Made by a program: the position numbers and the translations under genes. From positions 372,001-436,000 of the forward strand of contig NZ_JAHXPQ010000002.1 in assembly GCF_019391655.1 (NCBI RefSeq): a stretch of DNA of 64,000 nt, given 5' to 3'. The notes beneath the pieces are model-generated. The model saw nothing but the letters and a program-made list of their open reading frames with translations, was not told the DNA's origin and ran no database searches. Origin of the DNA: Mucilaginibacter rivuli (GTDB lineage: Bacteria > Bacteroidota > Bacteroidia > Sphingobacteriales > Sphingobacteriaceae). Of this stretch, positions 1 to 9,751 are shown piece by piece. Within the stretch, counting starts at the first letter, position 1, and every line of letters starts with the position of its first letter.

Positions 1-320
1 CCCGCTATAGAAATGGATGGTATAAAAGCCCCGGTATACGCGGGCGCGCATCTTTAACAGCGTATCCACGTGCAGATATGTTTGATATGATAAAACAAGA
101 GGATGAACTGTTAATGGAAGGTGGTTTAGAAGTAGCTTATGAAGGCCATCGTTGGGAAGATCTGTTACGTATTGCTATACGCAGGTTCCAAACTACCGGT
201 AATTATAGGGTATTGTCGGATAAAGTTGGCGATAAATTAGCTAAGGACGGATATGGTGGTGCAGCTATTGCACAAGCCAAATTACAAGCCGGCGATTTTT
301 ATTTACCGTTTAACTGGTAA
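1..320 (+). CDS. SusD/RagB-family outer-membrane lipoprotein, C-terminal end only
   Basis: The reading frame is open from the first complete codon (base 3) to the TAA at 318-320, so the gene begins outside the window. SusD proteins are surface lipoproteins that bind glycans and cap a SusC TonB-dependent porin. The visible piece holds the family's C-terminal signature: an ER-rich helix reading 'LEVAYEGHRWEDLLR' (family pattern 'rrlELafEGhRwfDL'), followed by the usual ending in which a 'FYLPFNW' stretch closes the protein. A SusC partner is expected just upstream. A strong terminator lies 31 nt downstream, so the SusCD transcript probably ends here, apart from the FAS1 lipoprotein and enzyme operon. 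The assignment is firm although only about 106 residues are visible. Confidence 0.9.
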   Translation, partial: RYRNGWYKSPGIRGRASLTAYPRADMFDMIKQEDELLMEGGLEVAYEGHRWEDLLRIAIRRFQTTGNYRVLSDKVGDKLAKDGYGGAAIAQAKLQAGDFYLPFNW

Positions 321-350
321 ACTTTAATTTAAAACATCAATTTAAATTTG

Positions 351-384
351 AGCCCCTTAAGCAATTAGCTTAAGGGGCTTTTTT
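351..384 (+). terminator. Rho-independent terminator after susD
   Basis: A perfect 12-bp stem (AGCCCCTTAAGC / GCTTAAGGGGCT) with a 5-nt loop is followed by TTTTT. It lies 31 nt after the susD stop. Confidence 0.92.
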
Positions 385-422
385 ATGGTAATCCTTTTAA
401 TTATGAAAAAAGGATTGCCATA
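384..422. repeat. Second hairpin directly after the susD terminator
   Basis: TATGGTAATCCTTTT (384-398) pairs with AAAAGGATTGCCATA (408-422) with one G-T type mismatch and a 9-nt loop. It abuts the preceding terminator. It lacks its own T-tract and could be a back-up terminator, a protective 3' structure or a small decayed palindromic repeat. Confidence 0.6.
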
Positions 423-821
423 AAAATAAATCAACAATAGTTATTGATTATTTGAATATTTATTGTGTATATCAAAAAAATAATATTACCTTAATGTATT
501 ATTTCTCCGCGTTAATTTACTGCGTTATAACAATCAACATCAGCTGTTTTTTGAACAATAAATTTCAGAAATGCCATTTGGGAAAAGAATTGTATTTCTT
601 GCTTAGCGGCGAAATATTTTTATTTCAATGAATATTTGATTTGTGCAGGATAGTGCAGGACAGTTGAGGGTAAAATACTGTGTAGCTTTAAGTTATAATT
701 AGCCAATTATAAAACCGATTTTAATAATTTTTAACGCGTTGCGATTATTGTTAATAACACATGGAGTATTGTTGACGCACTTTTTTGTTGCTAACCTATA
801 AACCAATTTAATTTAAATATA
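423..821. other. AT-rich intergenic region upstream of the FAS1 lipoprotein
   Basis: About 400 nt without a convincing ORF. It is strongly AT-rich and presumably contains the promoter of the FAS1 lipoprotein gene. No exact Bacteroidota -7 element (TAnnTTTG) was found close to the start codon. No RNA gene or repeat was recognised. Confidence 0.5.
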
Positions 822-2537
822 ATGCGAATATCTCCCAATCTTAGGTTAATAGTAATATTTGTAGTTTTTTTTACAAGTTTATATTTAACAAGTTGTAAAA
901 AGAGTATTTACCCAATATTGGTAAATAACCAGCTCAACATCAGCGGCTATCTGGAGTCCGACCCAAGCCAGTATTCCCTATTTTACCAAATGATGGTGCG
1001 TACTAAAGCCGAAGGTTTTTTACAGGCTTATGGCGCTTATACTGTATTTGCGCCCAATGATGATGCGGTTAAACTTTACATGAAGAGTAAAGGAAAGACT
1101 TCGGTTAATGATTTTCCTATAGATTCGTTAACACAATTGGTTAATTATCATATTATCCAGAATGATACCATCAGTACCAATTTCTTTATTGATGGTAAAT
1201 TACGTACACAAACAATGTTTGGTCAATACTTAACCTCTGGTGTGATCAATCTTAATGGTACATCAAGCTATGTTATAAATGGCCAGGCACTCATTTTAAA
1301 ATCCAATATAGGTTGCGGTAATGGCATTTTGCATGTTATCGATCATGTATTACAACCGGCAACACAAAACATAGCTCAACTCATAAAAAACAACCCCAAA
1401 TACAGTATATTTTACCAGGCATTAGTACGAACCGGATATTATGATACCCTGAATGTTGCTCCTAAGGATAATCAGAACAGGCCTGGGCAACTATTTACTG
1501 TATTTGCCCAAACTGATTCGGTGTACCTAAGTATAGGTATCCCTACTGTTGATGCATTGCAAGCTAAATATTCTGCAGTAGGTAGTAGCCCTTTACGTAA
1601 CCCTAATGATGGTTTTTATAATTATGTAGGTTATCATATTTTGCCTGAGAACAGCTACCTGACGGATATTTTAAGTAAAAGCTCACACTTATCGATAACC
1701 CCGGGTAAAGATGTAATATCAGATGTGCTTCAAAATCAAACTATTCAGTTAAACTATGATTTAATCAACGGTGTACAATATCCGGGCGCATCGGTAGATA
1801 GGGCACATAGCAATATTCCTGCAACAAATGGTGTATTGCACTCGGTAGCCGGTGATATTTTTATTAAAATATTCCCGCCAACGCGAGTTGATTGGGATTT
1901 GGCAGATCAGCCCGAGTTCCGCAAACAATCATCAATTTTCCGTATTGCCGGTAAAACAGCAGTAAGCTTGCCAAGCCCGATGACCAATATTACCTTTACA
2001 GCAGGCGGTACAATTGGGTACGTTTGTCAGGCGGCTAATAATGGAACATATTTTTGGTGGAACGATGTTCTTACATTGAGCTTTTTTAGAACAGGTTCGG
2101 GTAGGATAAATGATATCAGTTTCACTACTCCTGTTATTGTTAAAGGAAAATACAAAGTATGGATATGTTACCAACGTAGCAGTGCTACAGCAGGAGGTCA
2201 GTTTTACTTTGATAATCAACCGCTTCAAAATATTGTGCCTAATTTCCAAACCATTTTTAGCAACGGAACAGACTCTGGTCCGGTATTAGAATCAAAAGGT
2301 ATTAAACGCTACACCGAAGCGCCGCCATCAACAACGGGTAATAATGTGTATAGCAATACATTCGGTTTTTACTTAGGTGTTGCAAACGTAACCACAACAG
2401 ATCGTCATATTCTTAGAGCGGTAGCTATAGGCGGTGGCGATGCGGCAGCAACCTGGGATTTGATCCAATTTATACCTTTTGACCAGGATCAGGAAAGTCC
2501 GAGATATTACAGGAGAGATGGCTCTGTAACTAATTAA
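822..2537 (+). CDS. FAS1 (fasciclin)-domain surface lipoprotein of the PUL
   Basis: 571 residues. The N-terminal hydrophobic stretch ends in 'LTSCKKS', a lipobox with a charged +2 region, so the product should be lipid-anchored and probably surface exposed. Two fasciclin repeats follow: roughly residues 40-180 ('AYGAYTVFAPNDDA', 'LVNYHII', 'NGILHVIDHVL') and about 185-350 ('LFTVFAQTDS', 'NYVGYHILP', 'NGVLHSVAGDIF'). The C-terminal 220 residues are a beta-rich region I do not recognise, possibly carbohydrate binding. FAS1 lipoproteins often sit beside SusCD pairs in Bacteroidota, where they may act as auxiliary glycan-binding proteins; that role is inferred from position. The gene has its own terminator, so it is probably monocistronic. 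Confidence 0.85.
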   Translation: MRISPNLRLIVIFVVFFTSLYLTSCKKSIYPILVNNQLNISGYLESDPSQYSLFYQMMVRTKAEGFLQAYGAYTVFAPNDDAVKLYMKSKGKTSVNDFPIDSLTQLVNYHIIQNDTISTNFFIDGKLRTQTMFGQYLTSGVINLNGTSSYVINGQALILKSNIGCGNGILHVIDHVLQPATQNIAQLIKNNPKYSIFYQALVRTGYYDTLNVAPKDNQNRPGQLFTVFAQTDSVYLSIGIPTVDALQAKYSAVGSSPLRNPNDGFYNYVGYHILPENSYLTDILSKSSHLSITPGKDVISDVLQNQTIQLNYDLINGVQYPGASVDRAHSNIPATNGVLHSVAGDIFIKIFPPTRVDWDLADQPEFRKQSSIFRIAGKTAVSLPSPMTNITFTAGGTIGYVCQAANNGTYFWWNDVLTLSFFRTGSGRINDISFTTPVIVKGKYKVWICYQRSSATAGGQFYFDNQPLQNIVPNFQTIFSNGTDSGPVLESKGIKRYTEAPPSTTGNNVYSNTFGFYLGVANVTTTDRHILRAVAIGGGDAAATWDLIQFIPFDQDQESPRYYRRDGSVTN

Positions 2538-2560
2538 TAAAAACATAAATCTTATAATTT

Positions 2561-2592
2561 ATGCCACTCCGCTTTTACGGAGTGGCATTTTT
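2561..2592 (+). terminator. Rho-independent terminator after the FAS1 gene
   Basis: ATGCCACTCCG pairs perfectly with CGGAGTGGCAT around a 6-nt loop, followed by TTTT. It separates the FAS1 gene from the enzyme operon that starts at 2820. Confidence 0.92.
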
Positions 2593-2819
2593 GTTGAAGC
2601 AGGACACCACAGGTTGCCCTATTGCGGTATTTGAGGTAAAATAGATGATTATTTACAGGCTTAATGCCTGAATGTAAAAACCAGTTTTAACCAAAATGCC
2701 CTTAATAATATATTTACTGGAGTTTTTATGCCTTTTATTAACTGTGAAGCGCTTTTTTAAAGCATCAATCATTTAACTATTTCCGTATAATATCACCAGC
2801 TAAATAACCTTCCGCAGAT

Positions 2820-5741
2820 ATGAGATCGTACTTTTTGAAATTTTCACCTCTTATTTTATTAGCCTTTGGGGTAACAATGTTGTTATCGTCATTCGTTGCG
2901 CCACCTGTTCATCAGATATCGCTGGCGGGCCAATGGAAATTTCAGATCGACTCGCTTGATAAAGGCGTAACTGATAAATGGTTCAGCAAAAAATTGAAAG
3001 ATGTGATCAAACTGCCCGGCTCAATGACCGAGAACCTGAAAGGGAACGACATCACACTCAAAACTAAGTGGACAGGCAGTATTTACGATAGCTCATTCTA
3101 CTATAACCCACGCATGGCCAAATACCGCCAGCCGGGTAATATAAAAATACCTTTCTGGCTAACGCCGCCAAAGCACTATACCGGCGCGGCCTGGTATCAA
3201 AAAGAAGTAGTTATCCCAGCCAATTGGAAAGGCCAGCGTATTGTGCTCGAACTGGAGCGTTCGCATACCGAAACGCGTGTTTGGGTGGACGATGCCGAGA
3301 TAGGCATGCAAAATACCATGGTGGTGGCACAAAATTTTGATTTGGGATTGAAGCTAAGTCCCGGAAAACATACGATCACACTACGTATTGATAACAGGAT
3401 AAAAGATATCAATGTAGGCGCGGATTCGCACAGCTTAACCGATCATACCCAAGGTAATTGGAACGGTGTAGTTGGTAAGATCACTTTAACCCAAGGCGCT
3501 AATATTTATTTTGATGATGTGCAGGTATACCCCGACCTGAAAAATAAAGTTGCCCATATTAAAATGGTAATAAAAGGCAATAAGGATGCAGCAGGCAAAA
3601 TTACCCTATCGGCAAAAAGTTTTAACACCATGCAAGTTGTAAAGGTAGTGCCGGTTACAAAAAGCGTAAGCCTTAAAAATGGTGATACCGAACTGAATGC
3701 AGATTTGCCAATGGGCAGCAAGGTTTTAACCTGGGATGAATTTAGCCCGGCTTTGTACATGCTCACAGCTAAACTAACCACAATTGCCGGTACAGATGAA
3801 AAGCAAATCGAGTTCGGTATGCGCGATTTTAAAGCTGTGGGAAGGCACTTTGAAATAAACGGACGCCCGGTGTTTTTGCGTGGTACGGTTAATAATTGCG
3901 AGTTCCCGCTTACGGGTTATGCCAATATGGATGTACCTGCATGGGAGCGGATCTTTAACATATCTAAAGAGCATGGTTTAAACCACATGCGTTTCCACAG
4001 CTGGTGCCCGCCCGAAGCTGCTTTTATAGCTGCAGATAAAATAGGTTTTTACCTGCATGTTGAAGGGCCAAGCTGGGCAAACCACGGTACATCCTTAGGC
4101 CGGAACCTGCCTATAGATCAGTTTATTTACGATGAAACAAACCGTATGGCTAAGGTTTATGGTAATTACGCATCATTTTGTATGATGGCTTACGGCAATG
4201 AGCCAAGCGGTAAACAGGAAGAGTACCTGGGTAAATTTGTAAACTATTGGAAAGCTAAAGATAGTCGTCGTTTATACACAGGTGCAGCCGTTGGTGGCAG
4301 CTGGCCTGTAATACCAGAGAATGAATACATGTCGCGTGCGGGTGCTGTACGCGGGCTTAGCTGGGGGCGGGATCTGCCCAACTCAATGGAAGATTTTAAT
4401 AAAGGTGTGAGCGCTTTTAAAGTGCCTTTTGTGGTACACGAGATGGGGCAATGGTGCGCTTACCCGGATTTTAAAGAGATAAAAAAATATACAGGAGTTT
4501 ATAAAGCCAAAAACTTTGAGTTGTTTCAGGAAGATCTTGCCGACAGGGGCATGGGCGACCAAGGCGAACAATTTTTAATGGCAACGGGCAAGCTACAGGC
4601 GCTTTGTTACAAAATGGAGATAGAGAAAGAACTGCGCTCATCGGATATATCCGGTTTCCAAATGCTGTCGTTAAATGATTATCCCGGCCAGGGTACAGCC
4701 TTGGTAGGCGTATTGAATGCCTTTTGGGGTAGCAAAGGATATATCACCGCGACACAATTCTCGCGTTTTTGTAATTCGGTGGTGCCTTTAACGCGTATCC
4801 CCAAGTTTGTTTATACCAATAACGAAACTTTTACTGCCAATGCCGAGCTGTATAACTATAGTGCCGGTAAATTGAATAGTGCTAAAGCCGTATGGCGCAT
4901 TAAAGATGAAAAGGGCAATATATTGGCAAAAGGTGATTTTGCTGCCAGAACTTATGATATTGGCAGTTGTATCCCTTTAGGGAATATTTCATGGCCATTA
5001 GCTTCGGTTAAAGTGCCGGCTATGCTCAACCTTGAAGTTGCTATTGATAACACCAATTACATTAACGACTGGAACTTCTGGGTATACCCCGCTGTAAAAC
5101 CCGAGGTTAAAAAAGATGCGGTGTATTACACCACGAGCCTGGATAAACAAGCCGAAGAGGTATTGAACAACGGGGGCAAAGTATTTTTAAATGCTGCAGG
5201 TAAAGTAGTAAAGGGTAAAGATGTGGTAGAAACCTTTACCCCGGTTTTCTGGAATACATCATGGTTTAAAATGCGCCCGCCACATACATTGGGCATCTTG
5301 TGCAACCCTGCAAACCCGGCATTTGCATCTTTTCCAACCAGTTACCACAGCGATGTGCAATGGTTTGATATTGTAAACAAGGCACAGGTAATGCAACTGG
5401 AAGATTTCCCGCAAGGCTTTAAACCAATTGTGCAACCCATAGATACCTGGTTTTTAAACCGCCGCTTGGCATTGGTATTTGAAGCTAAGGTTGGCAAAGG
5501 TAAGCTGATCGTTTCGAGCGCTAACCTGGCTGCAGATATGGACGATAACCATCCGGCGTCAAAACAATTGTATTCCAGTTTGCAGCAATACATGGTTTCG
5601 GATAAGTTCAATCCGGCATACAGCGTTGATCTGGCCGTAGTGAAAGATATTTTTGAGACTGGCTCTAAAGAAAAGTTTACTACCTATACCAAAGATAGTC
5701 CTGACGAATTGAAACCAAAACCGAAGCTGAATGCCCAATAA
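2820..5741 (+). CDS. Glycoside hydrolase family 2-type enzyme (secreted, 973 aa)
   Basis: First gene of the enzyme operon. A signal peptide covers about residues 1-27. The next 200 residues form a GH2 sugar-binding jelly roll ('LAGQWKFQIDS', 'GAAWYQKEVVIP', 'RSHTETRVWVDD'). An immunoglobulin-like domain follows, then a TIM barrel from about residue 345 ('HFEINGRPVFLRGT', 'NHMRFHSWCPPEAA'). The proposed acid/base is E461 in 'AYGNEPSG' and the proposed nucleophile is E541 in 'VVHEMGQW', both matching GH2 strand-end glutamates. A 300-residue C-terminal beta-rich extension makes it longer than simple beta-galactosidases. GH2 covers beta-galactosidases, beta-glucuronidases and beta-mannosidases; the sequence alone does not settle specificity. 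In this locus it probably removes a sugar from pectin side chains in the periplasm or at the surface. Confidence 0.85.
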   Translation: MRSYFLKFSPLILLAFGVTMLLSSFVAPPVHQISLAGQWKFQIDSLDKGVTDKWFSKKLKDVIKLPGSMTENLKGNDITLKTKWTGSIYDSSFYYNPRMAKYRQPGNIKIPFWLTPPKHYTGAAWYQKEVVIPANWKGQRIVLELERSHTETRVWVDDAEIGMQNTMVVAQNFDLGLKLSPGKHTITLRIDNRIKDINVGADSHSLTDHTQGNWNGVVGKITLTQGANIYFDDVQVYPDLKNKVAHIKMVIKGNKDAAGKITLSAKSFNTMQVVKVVPVTKSVSLKNGDTELNADLPMGSKVLTWDEFSPALYMLTAKLTTIAGTDEKQIEFGMRDFKAVGRHFEINGRPVFLRGTVNNCEFPLTGYANMDVPAWERIFNISKEHGLNHMRFHSWCPPEAAFIAADKIGFYLHVEGPSWANHGTSLGRNLPIDQFIYDETNRMAKVYGNYASFCMMAYGNEPSGKQEEYLGKFVNYWKAKDSRRLYTGAAVGGSWPVIPENEYMSRAGAVRGLSWGRDLPNSMEDFNKGVSAFKVPFVVHEMGQWCAYPDFKEIKKYTGVYKAKNFELFQEDLADRGMGDQGEQFLMATGKLQALCYKMEIEKELRSSDISGFQMLSLNDYPGQGTALVGVLNAFWGSKGYITATQFSRFCNSVVPLTRIPKFVYTNNETFTANAELYNYSAGKLNSAKAVWRIKDEKGNILAKGDFAARTYDIGSCIPLGNISWPLASVKVPAMLNLEVAIDNTNYINDWNFWVYPAVKPEVKKDAVYYTTSLDKQAEEVLNNGGKVFLNAAGKVVKGKDVVETFTPVFWNTSWFKMRPPHTLGILCNPANPAFASFPTSYHSDVQWFDIVNKAQVMQLEDFPQGFKPIVQPIDTWFLNRRLALVFEAKVGKGKLIVSSANLAADMDDNHPASKQLYSSLQQYMVSDKFNPAYSVDLAVVKDIFETGSKEKFTTYTKDSPDELKPKPKLNAQ

Positions 5742-5806
5742 CAACGAAAACTTAATAAGCGATTTAGTTTTAAAAAATTAAATTTGAATACCATTATAAA
5801 CCATCA

Positions 5807-8128
5807 ATGATAAATTATATTAAAAAGATCAGCGTGGGTGTGCTCGCGTTAAGTACATTCGCGGCAAACGCGCAAACCCGTCAAACCATATCGTTCGATA
5901 AAACATGGGCCTTTGAACAAAGTGATGCCACCGGTGCCGATAAGGTGAGTTTCGATGATTCGAAATGGAAAGTGCTTGACGTACCACACGATTGGAGCAT
6001 TAGCAGCCCTACCAGTCAGAATAACCTTACCGGCCGTGGCGGTGGTTACGTGGTAGCAGGCATAGGCTGGTATCGTAAGCATTTTACATTGAGCGATGCC
6101 GATGCACAAAAGCGTGTATTTATTGATTTTGATGGTGTAATGGCCAACAGCGATGTATGGATAAACGGCTATCATTTAGGCAAACGTCCTTATGGTTATA
6201 TCAGTTTCGAGTATGAACTGACCGGCCACCTTAATTTTGGCGCAGGCAAAACAAACGTAATATCGGTACGTGCCGATAATGCAGCACAGCCGGCATCACG
6301 TTATTATACCGGTTCTGGTATTTATCGCCACGTGTATTTAAAAATAACCGACCCGGTACATATTGATAACTGGGGCATATTTGTAACCACACCACAGGCA
6401 ACAGCAGCAAAAGCTACTGTACACATTAAAACTACCGTATTTAACTCCGCCCAAAGCAGCAAAAAATTCACAGTATCTACAAACCTGGTATCGCCTGATG
6501 GTAAAGCCGGAGCAGGTGCTGTTAGCAAACAACAGATTGTTGAGTCGGGCAAAAGCGCCATCGTTGAGCAGGATATAGCTGTGGCTAATCCTACATTATG
6601 GGATACGCATAATCCGGCCATGTATAGCGCTGTGACTAAAGTCAGTACCGATAAGGTAGTTGATGAGCAAAAAACAGCATTTGGTATTCGCGATATTAAA
6701 TTTACAGCTAACCAAGGCTTTTTGCTAAATGGTAAAAAGGTAATGATAAAAGGTGTTTGCTTACACCATGATGCCGGCGCGGTTGGTGCCGCAGTACCTT
6801 TACGCGTATGGGAACGCCGTTTAGAAATATTGAAAAATATTGGTGTTAACGGCATCCGTACTTCGCATAACCCAACTTCGCCTGAGTTTTTAGACCTGTG
6901 CGATAAAATGGGCTTTTTGGTAATGGACGAAAACTTTGATACCTGGGAAGCTAACAAAGTACGGGGTAATGGCGGTTATGATAAGTTTTTTAAAGAGTGG
7001 GGCATGATAGATGCCCGCGACCAGGTAATGCGCGACCGCAATCACCCCTCGGTGGTAATATACAGTGTGGGTAACGAGATACACGATGCGTTGAATGATT
7101 CGGCCGGATTTAAAAAATATCGCGACCTGCAAAATGTATGTCACCAATACGATCCGACACGCGAGGTAACGATGGCCTTGTTCCGCCCGAATGTATCAAA
7201 GGTGTACAGCAATGGTTTTGTTGAGAAGATGGATGTGGTTGGACAGAACTATCGCGAGAATGAGCTTACTGCCGAGCACGAAGCACATCCAAACCTTAAA
7301 GTAATTGGTACCGAAAATGGCCATACCCAACAGGCATGGCTGGCTTTACGCGATAACCCTTACATGGCAGGCCAGTTTTTATGGGTTGGTGTTGATTATT
7401 TAGGAGAGGCTGATTGGCCGAACGTAATTAACGGGCAAGGTGTTTTTGACCATACCATGGGCACCAGGCCATTAAGCCTGCAGCGCGAAAGCTGGTGGAG
7501 CGAAAAACCTGTAGTGCATATTGTGCGCAAGCAGGAAAACGCGGGTGTAGGCCCGGTAGTTGCCGACTGGACACCTGCCGATTTTGATACTTACGATGAT
7601 GCCCGTGTGCAGATATATACCAATTGTGATGAGGTGGAATTGTTCCTTAACGGTAAATCATTAGGTACCAAGCCAAAGAACAAGAACGACTCGCCTGTTG
7701 ATTTTGCTGTGACCTTCGCTAAGGGAACAATTAAAGTTGTGGGAAAGAATAATGGGAAAGAAGTTGTTTCTGAAGAATTGAAAACAGCGGGTGAGCCTGC
7801 AAAAATATTGCTATCTGCGGATAAGAATAGCATTGCCAATAGCTGGGAAGATGTAAGCTATGTTACCGCAACAGTAGTTGATGCCAATGGCATACCATGC
7901 CCTATGGCAGATAAAATATTAACTTTTAGCGCGAAAGGTGCAGGCGTAATCAGCGCTACCGATAATGCTGATGTAGGCAACCAGGATGTATTTGCATCAC
8001 CGGTAAGGCACAGCTATCGTGGTAAAGCGATAGGAATTATAAAAGCGAATGCACCTTCGGGCAAAATTATAGTCAAAGTAACATCACCGGGTTTAGGTGA
8101 GGGTACAATAACAATAGATGTAAAGTAA
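5807..8128 (+). CDS. GH2 beta-galactosidase-like enzyme (secreted, 773 aa)
   Basis: Starts 65 nt after the preceding GH2 gene. A signal peptide ends near 'TFAANAQ'. Domain order is sugar-binding (about 25-180, 'WKVLDVPHDWSI', 'GIGWYRKHF', 'NSDVWINGYHLG'), Ig-like (about 185-290), TIM barrel ('VCLHHDAGAVGAA', 'GIRTSHNPTSPEFLDLCD'), then C-terminal DUF4982-like and Ig-like domains (from about 590, 'VQIYTNCDEVELFLNGKSLG'). The acid/base is E424 in 'SVGNEIHD' and the likely nucleophile is E503 in 'GTENGH'. The architecture matches Bacteroidota beta-galactosidases used on plant glycans. The next gene starts 7 nt after the stop, so the two are co-transcribed. Beta-galactosidase specificity is the best guess, not proven. 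Confidence 0.88.
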   Translation: MINYIKKISVGVLALSTFAANAQTRQTISFDKTWAFEQSDATGADKVSFDDSKWKVLDVPHDWSISSPTSQNNLTGRGGGYVVAGIGWYRKHFTLSDADAQKRVFIDFDGVMANSDVWINGYHLGKRPYGYISFEYELTGHLNFGAGKTNVISVRADNAAQPASRYYTGSGIYRHVYLKITDPVHIDNWGIFVTTPQATAAKATVHIKTTVFNSAQSSKKFTVSTNLVSPDGKAGAGAVSKQQIVESGKSAIVEQDIAVANPTLWDTHNPAMYSAVTKVSTDKVVDEQKTAFGIRDIKFTANQGFLLNGKKVMIKGVCLHHDAGAVGAAVPLRVWERRLEILKNIGVNGIRTSHNPTSPEFLDLCDKMGFLVMDENFDTWEANKVRGNGGYDKFFKEWGMIDARDQVMRDRNHPSVVIYSVGNEIHDALNDSAGFKKYRDLQNVCHQYDPTREVTMALFRPNVSKVYSNGFVEKMDVVGQNYRENELTAEHEAHPNLKVIGTENGHTQQAWLALRDNPYMAGQFLWVGVDYLGEADWPNVINGQGVFDHTMGTRPLSLQRESWWSEKPVVHIVRKQENAGVGPVVADWTPADFDTYDDARVQIYTNCDEVELFLNGKSLGTKPKNKNDSPVDFAVTFAKGTIKVVGKNNGKEVVSEELKTAGEPAKILLSADKNSIANSWEDVSYVTATVVDANGIPCPMADKILTFSAKGAGVISATDNADVGNQDVFASPVRHSYRGKAIGIIKANAPSGKIIVKVTSPGLGEGTITIDVK

Positions 8129-8135
8129 TACCAGG

Positions 8136-8903
8136 ATGAAAAAATACGTAGTATCAACATTATTTGTATTGGCAATAGCTATTGCCGCTTTTAAAAACCA
8201 GGATAAGCCAACGCTTTATATGATAGGCGACTCCACCATGCACAATAACGATAAAGAACTTTGGGGTTGGGGGAGCACTATTGTTGATCTGTTGGATACC
8301 TCAAGAATCAAAGTGGTTAATGCGGCTCAAGCAGGCCGCAGTACGCGCACCTTTGTAAAAGAGGGCCGCTGGGCAAAGGTGATGGCAACTATTAAACCCG
8401 GCGATTTCGTTATCATGGGTTTTGGCCATAATGAAGGCTCAAAACCCGATACGACCAAGGCCGGTTACCGTGGTGTGTTCAAAGGTATCGGTGAAGATTC
8501 CGTTGTACTGAACTGGGCTGCAGGTGCGGAAACCGTACATGCTTATGGCTGGTATTTACGCAAGTTTATCCGTGATGCTAAGGCAAAAGGTGCAACGCCA
8601 ATTGTAGTATCCATGATCCCGAGAAGGGAATGGGATAAGGTTAGCGGTAAGATCATTTTAGCAGATAAAGACTATGGCCTGTGGGCAAAACAAGTTGCCG
8701 AGCAGGAAGGAGTTACATTTGTTGACCTTAACGGTATCACCGCTGCAAAATATGACCAGTTAACGCACGACCAGGTTTTTGCGTTGTTTGGCACAGACCA
8801 TACCCATACCAATAAAGCGGGCGCGGTTATTAATGCGCAATCGTTTGTTGATGGTTTAAAACTGCAGCCAAAGGTTGCCTTAAATAATTATTTAAAAAAG
8901 TAA
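8136..8903 (+). CDS. SGNH-hydrolase acetylesterase, rhamnogalacturonan acetylesterase-like (CE12)
   Basis: 255 residues with an N-terminal signal or hydrophobic stretch (about 1-20). The GDSL block reads 'MIGDSTMHNN' with nucleophile S33; block III is 'GFGHNEGS', which supplies the oxyanion-hole Asn; the C-terminal 'GTDHTHTN' provides D221 and H224 of the catalytic triad. This matches the CE12 / RGAE family that removes O-acetyl groups from galacturonate in rhamnogalacturonan. It abuts a paralogue by 1 nt. Block III has Glu where the more common form is 'GHND', a modest variation. Deacetylation should expose the backbone to lyases and to the GH105 enzyme in the same operon. Confidence 0.87.
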   Translation: MKKYVVSTLFVLAIAIAAFKNQDKPTLYMIGDSTMHNNDKELWGWGSTIVDLLDTSRIKVVNAAQAGRSTRTFVKEGRWAKVMATIKPGDFVIMGFGHNEGSKPDTTKAGYRGVFKGIGEDSVVLNWAAGAETVHAYGWYLRKFIRDAKAKGATPIVVSMIPRREWDKVSGKIILADKDYGLWAKQVAEQEGVTFVDLNGITAAKYDQLTHDQVFALFGTDHTHTNKAGAVINAQSFVDGLKLQPKVALNNYLKK

Positions 8904-8904
8904 T

Positions 8905-9708
8905 ATGAAATTCAGAATATCTATAGCGGCATTACTTGCCGGTTTTTGCCTTTTTTGCTCTTTTGTTATTTTACAGGATAAACCTACTTTTTATTTGATT
9001 GGCGATTCGACAGTAAAGAACGGTCAGGATGACGGTCAACATAAAGGTGCTCAAGGCCAATGGGGCTGGGGACATTTTATTCATGAGTATTTTGATTCGA
9101 CAAAGATCAACATAGAGAATGATGCCCTTGGCGGGACAAGCAGCCGTACATTTTATAACAACCCTAAACTGTGGGCAAAGGTGATCCCCAAAATTAAAAA
9201 AGGCGATTTCCTGATCATACAGTTTGGTACCAATGATGCCAGTCCGATAAACGACAGCACCCGTGCCCGCGGTACGATGCGGAACAATAGCGACAGCACC
9301 GTTCAAATTACCAACATGCTTACCCACCAACCAGAAACGGTACACAGCTATGGCTGGTATATACGCCAGTTTGTTGATCAGGCTAAAGCCAAAGGCGCTA
9401 CCGTAATGGTTTGCCCGCCGGTACCAAAAAACAGTTGGAAAAATGGCAAAGTAAACCGCAATGCCGATAGCTGGGGCCTTTGGGCATCGCAAGCTGCGGC
9501 GCAATCGGGCGCATATTATATCGATATCAATAAAATTATTTGCGACAGGTATGAAGAGGAAGGCGAGGCTCATGTAAAGGCTACCTATTACGCAGCCGAT
9601 GCTACCCACACCATTGAGGCCGGTGCAAAGGCAAGTTCGGAATGTGTAATGAAAGGCATTAAAGCAATTCCTGATTTAAAACTGAATGATTATTTGCTGA
9701 ATAAATAA
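8905..9708 (+). CDS. Second SGNH/CE12-type acetylesterase, tandem paralogue
   Basis: 267 residues, starting 1 nt after the stop of the previous esterase. The N-terminus is a signal peptide ('IAALLAGFCLFCSFVI'). Nucleophile S35 sits in 'LIGDSTVKNG', block III is the canonical 'QFGTNDAS', and D232/H235 lie in 'DATHTIEAGAK'. It shares the fold and 'ETVHSYGWYIRQF' signature of its neighbour ('ETVHAYGWYLRKF') but is clearly diverged, so this is an old duplication with probable division of labour, for example different acetyl positions or chain lengths. It should act in the periplasm or at the surface on acetylated pectic oligosaccharides. Confidence 0.87.
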   Translation: MKFRISIAALLAGFCLFCSFVILQDKPTFYLIGDSTVKNGQDDGQHKGAQGQWGWGHFIHEYFDSTKINIENDALGGTSSRTFYNNPKLWAKVIPKIKKGDFLIIQFGTNDASPINDSTRARGTMRNNSDSTVQITNMLTHQPETVHSYGWYIRQFVDQAKAKGATVMVCPPVPKNSWKNGKVNRNADSWGLWASQAAAQSGAYYIDINKIICDRYEEEGEAHVKATYYAADATHTIEAGAKASSECVMKGIKAIPDLKLNDYLLNK

Positions 9709-9751
9709 TAGCTGTTAGCTTTGGTTCTCCGTTGAGAACAATATACCGTTT

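Noticed and set aside
6322..6957. 211-residue minus-strand ORF inside the GH2 gene
   Set aside because: It is antisense to the GH2 barrel region, has no recognisable domain and its composition follows the coding frame of the sense gene.
8971..9609. 212-residue minus-strand ORF opposite the second acetylesterase
   Set aside because: The sense frame has the full SGNH motif set; the antisense product has only low-complexity hydrophobic runs typical of shadow frames.
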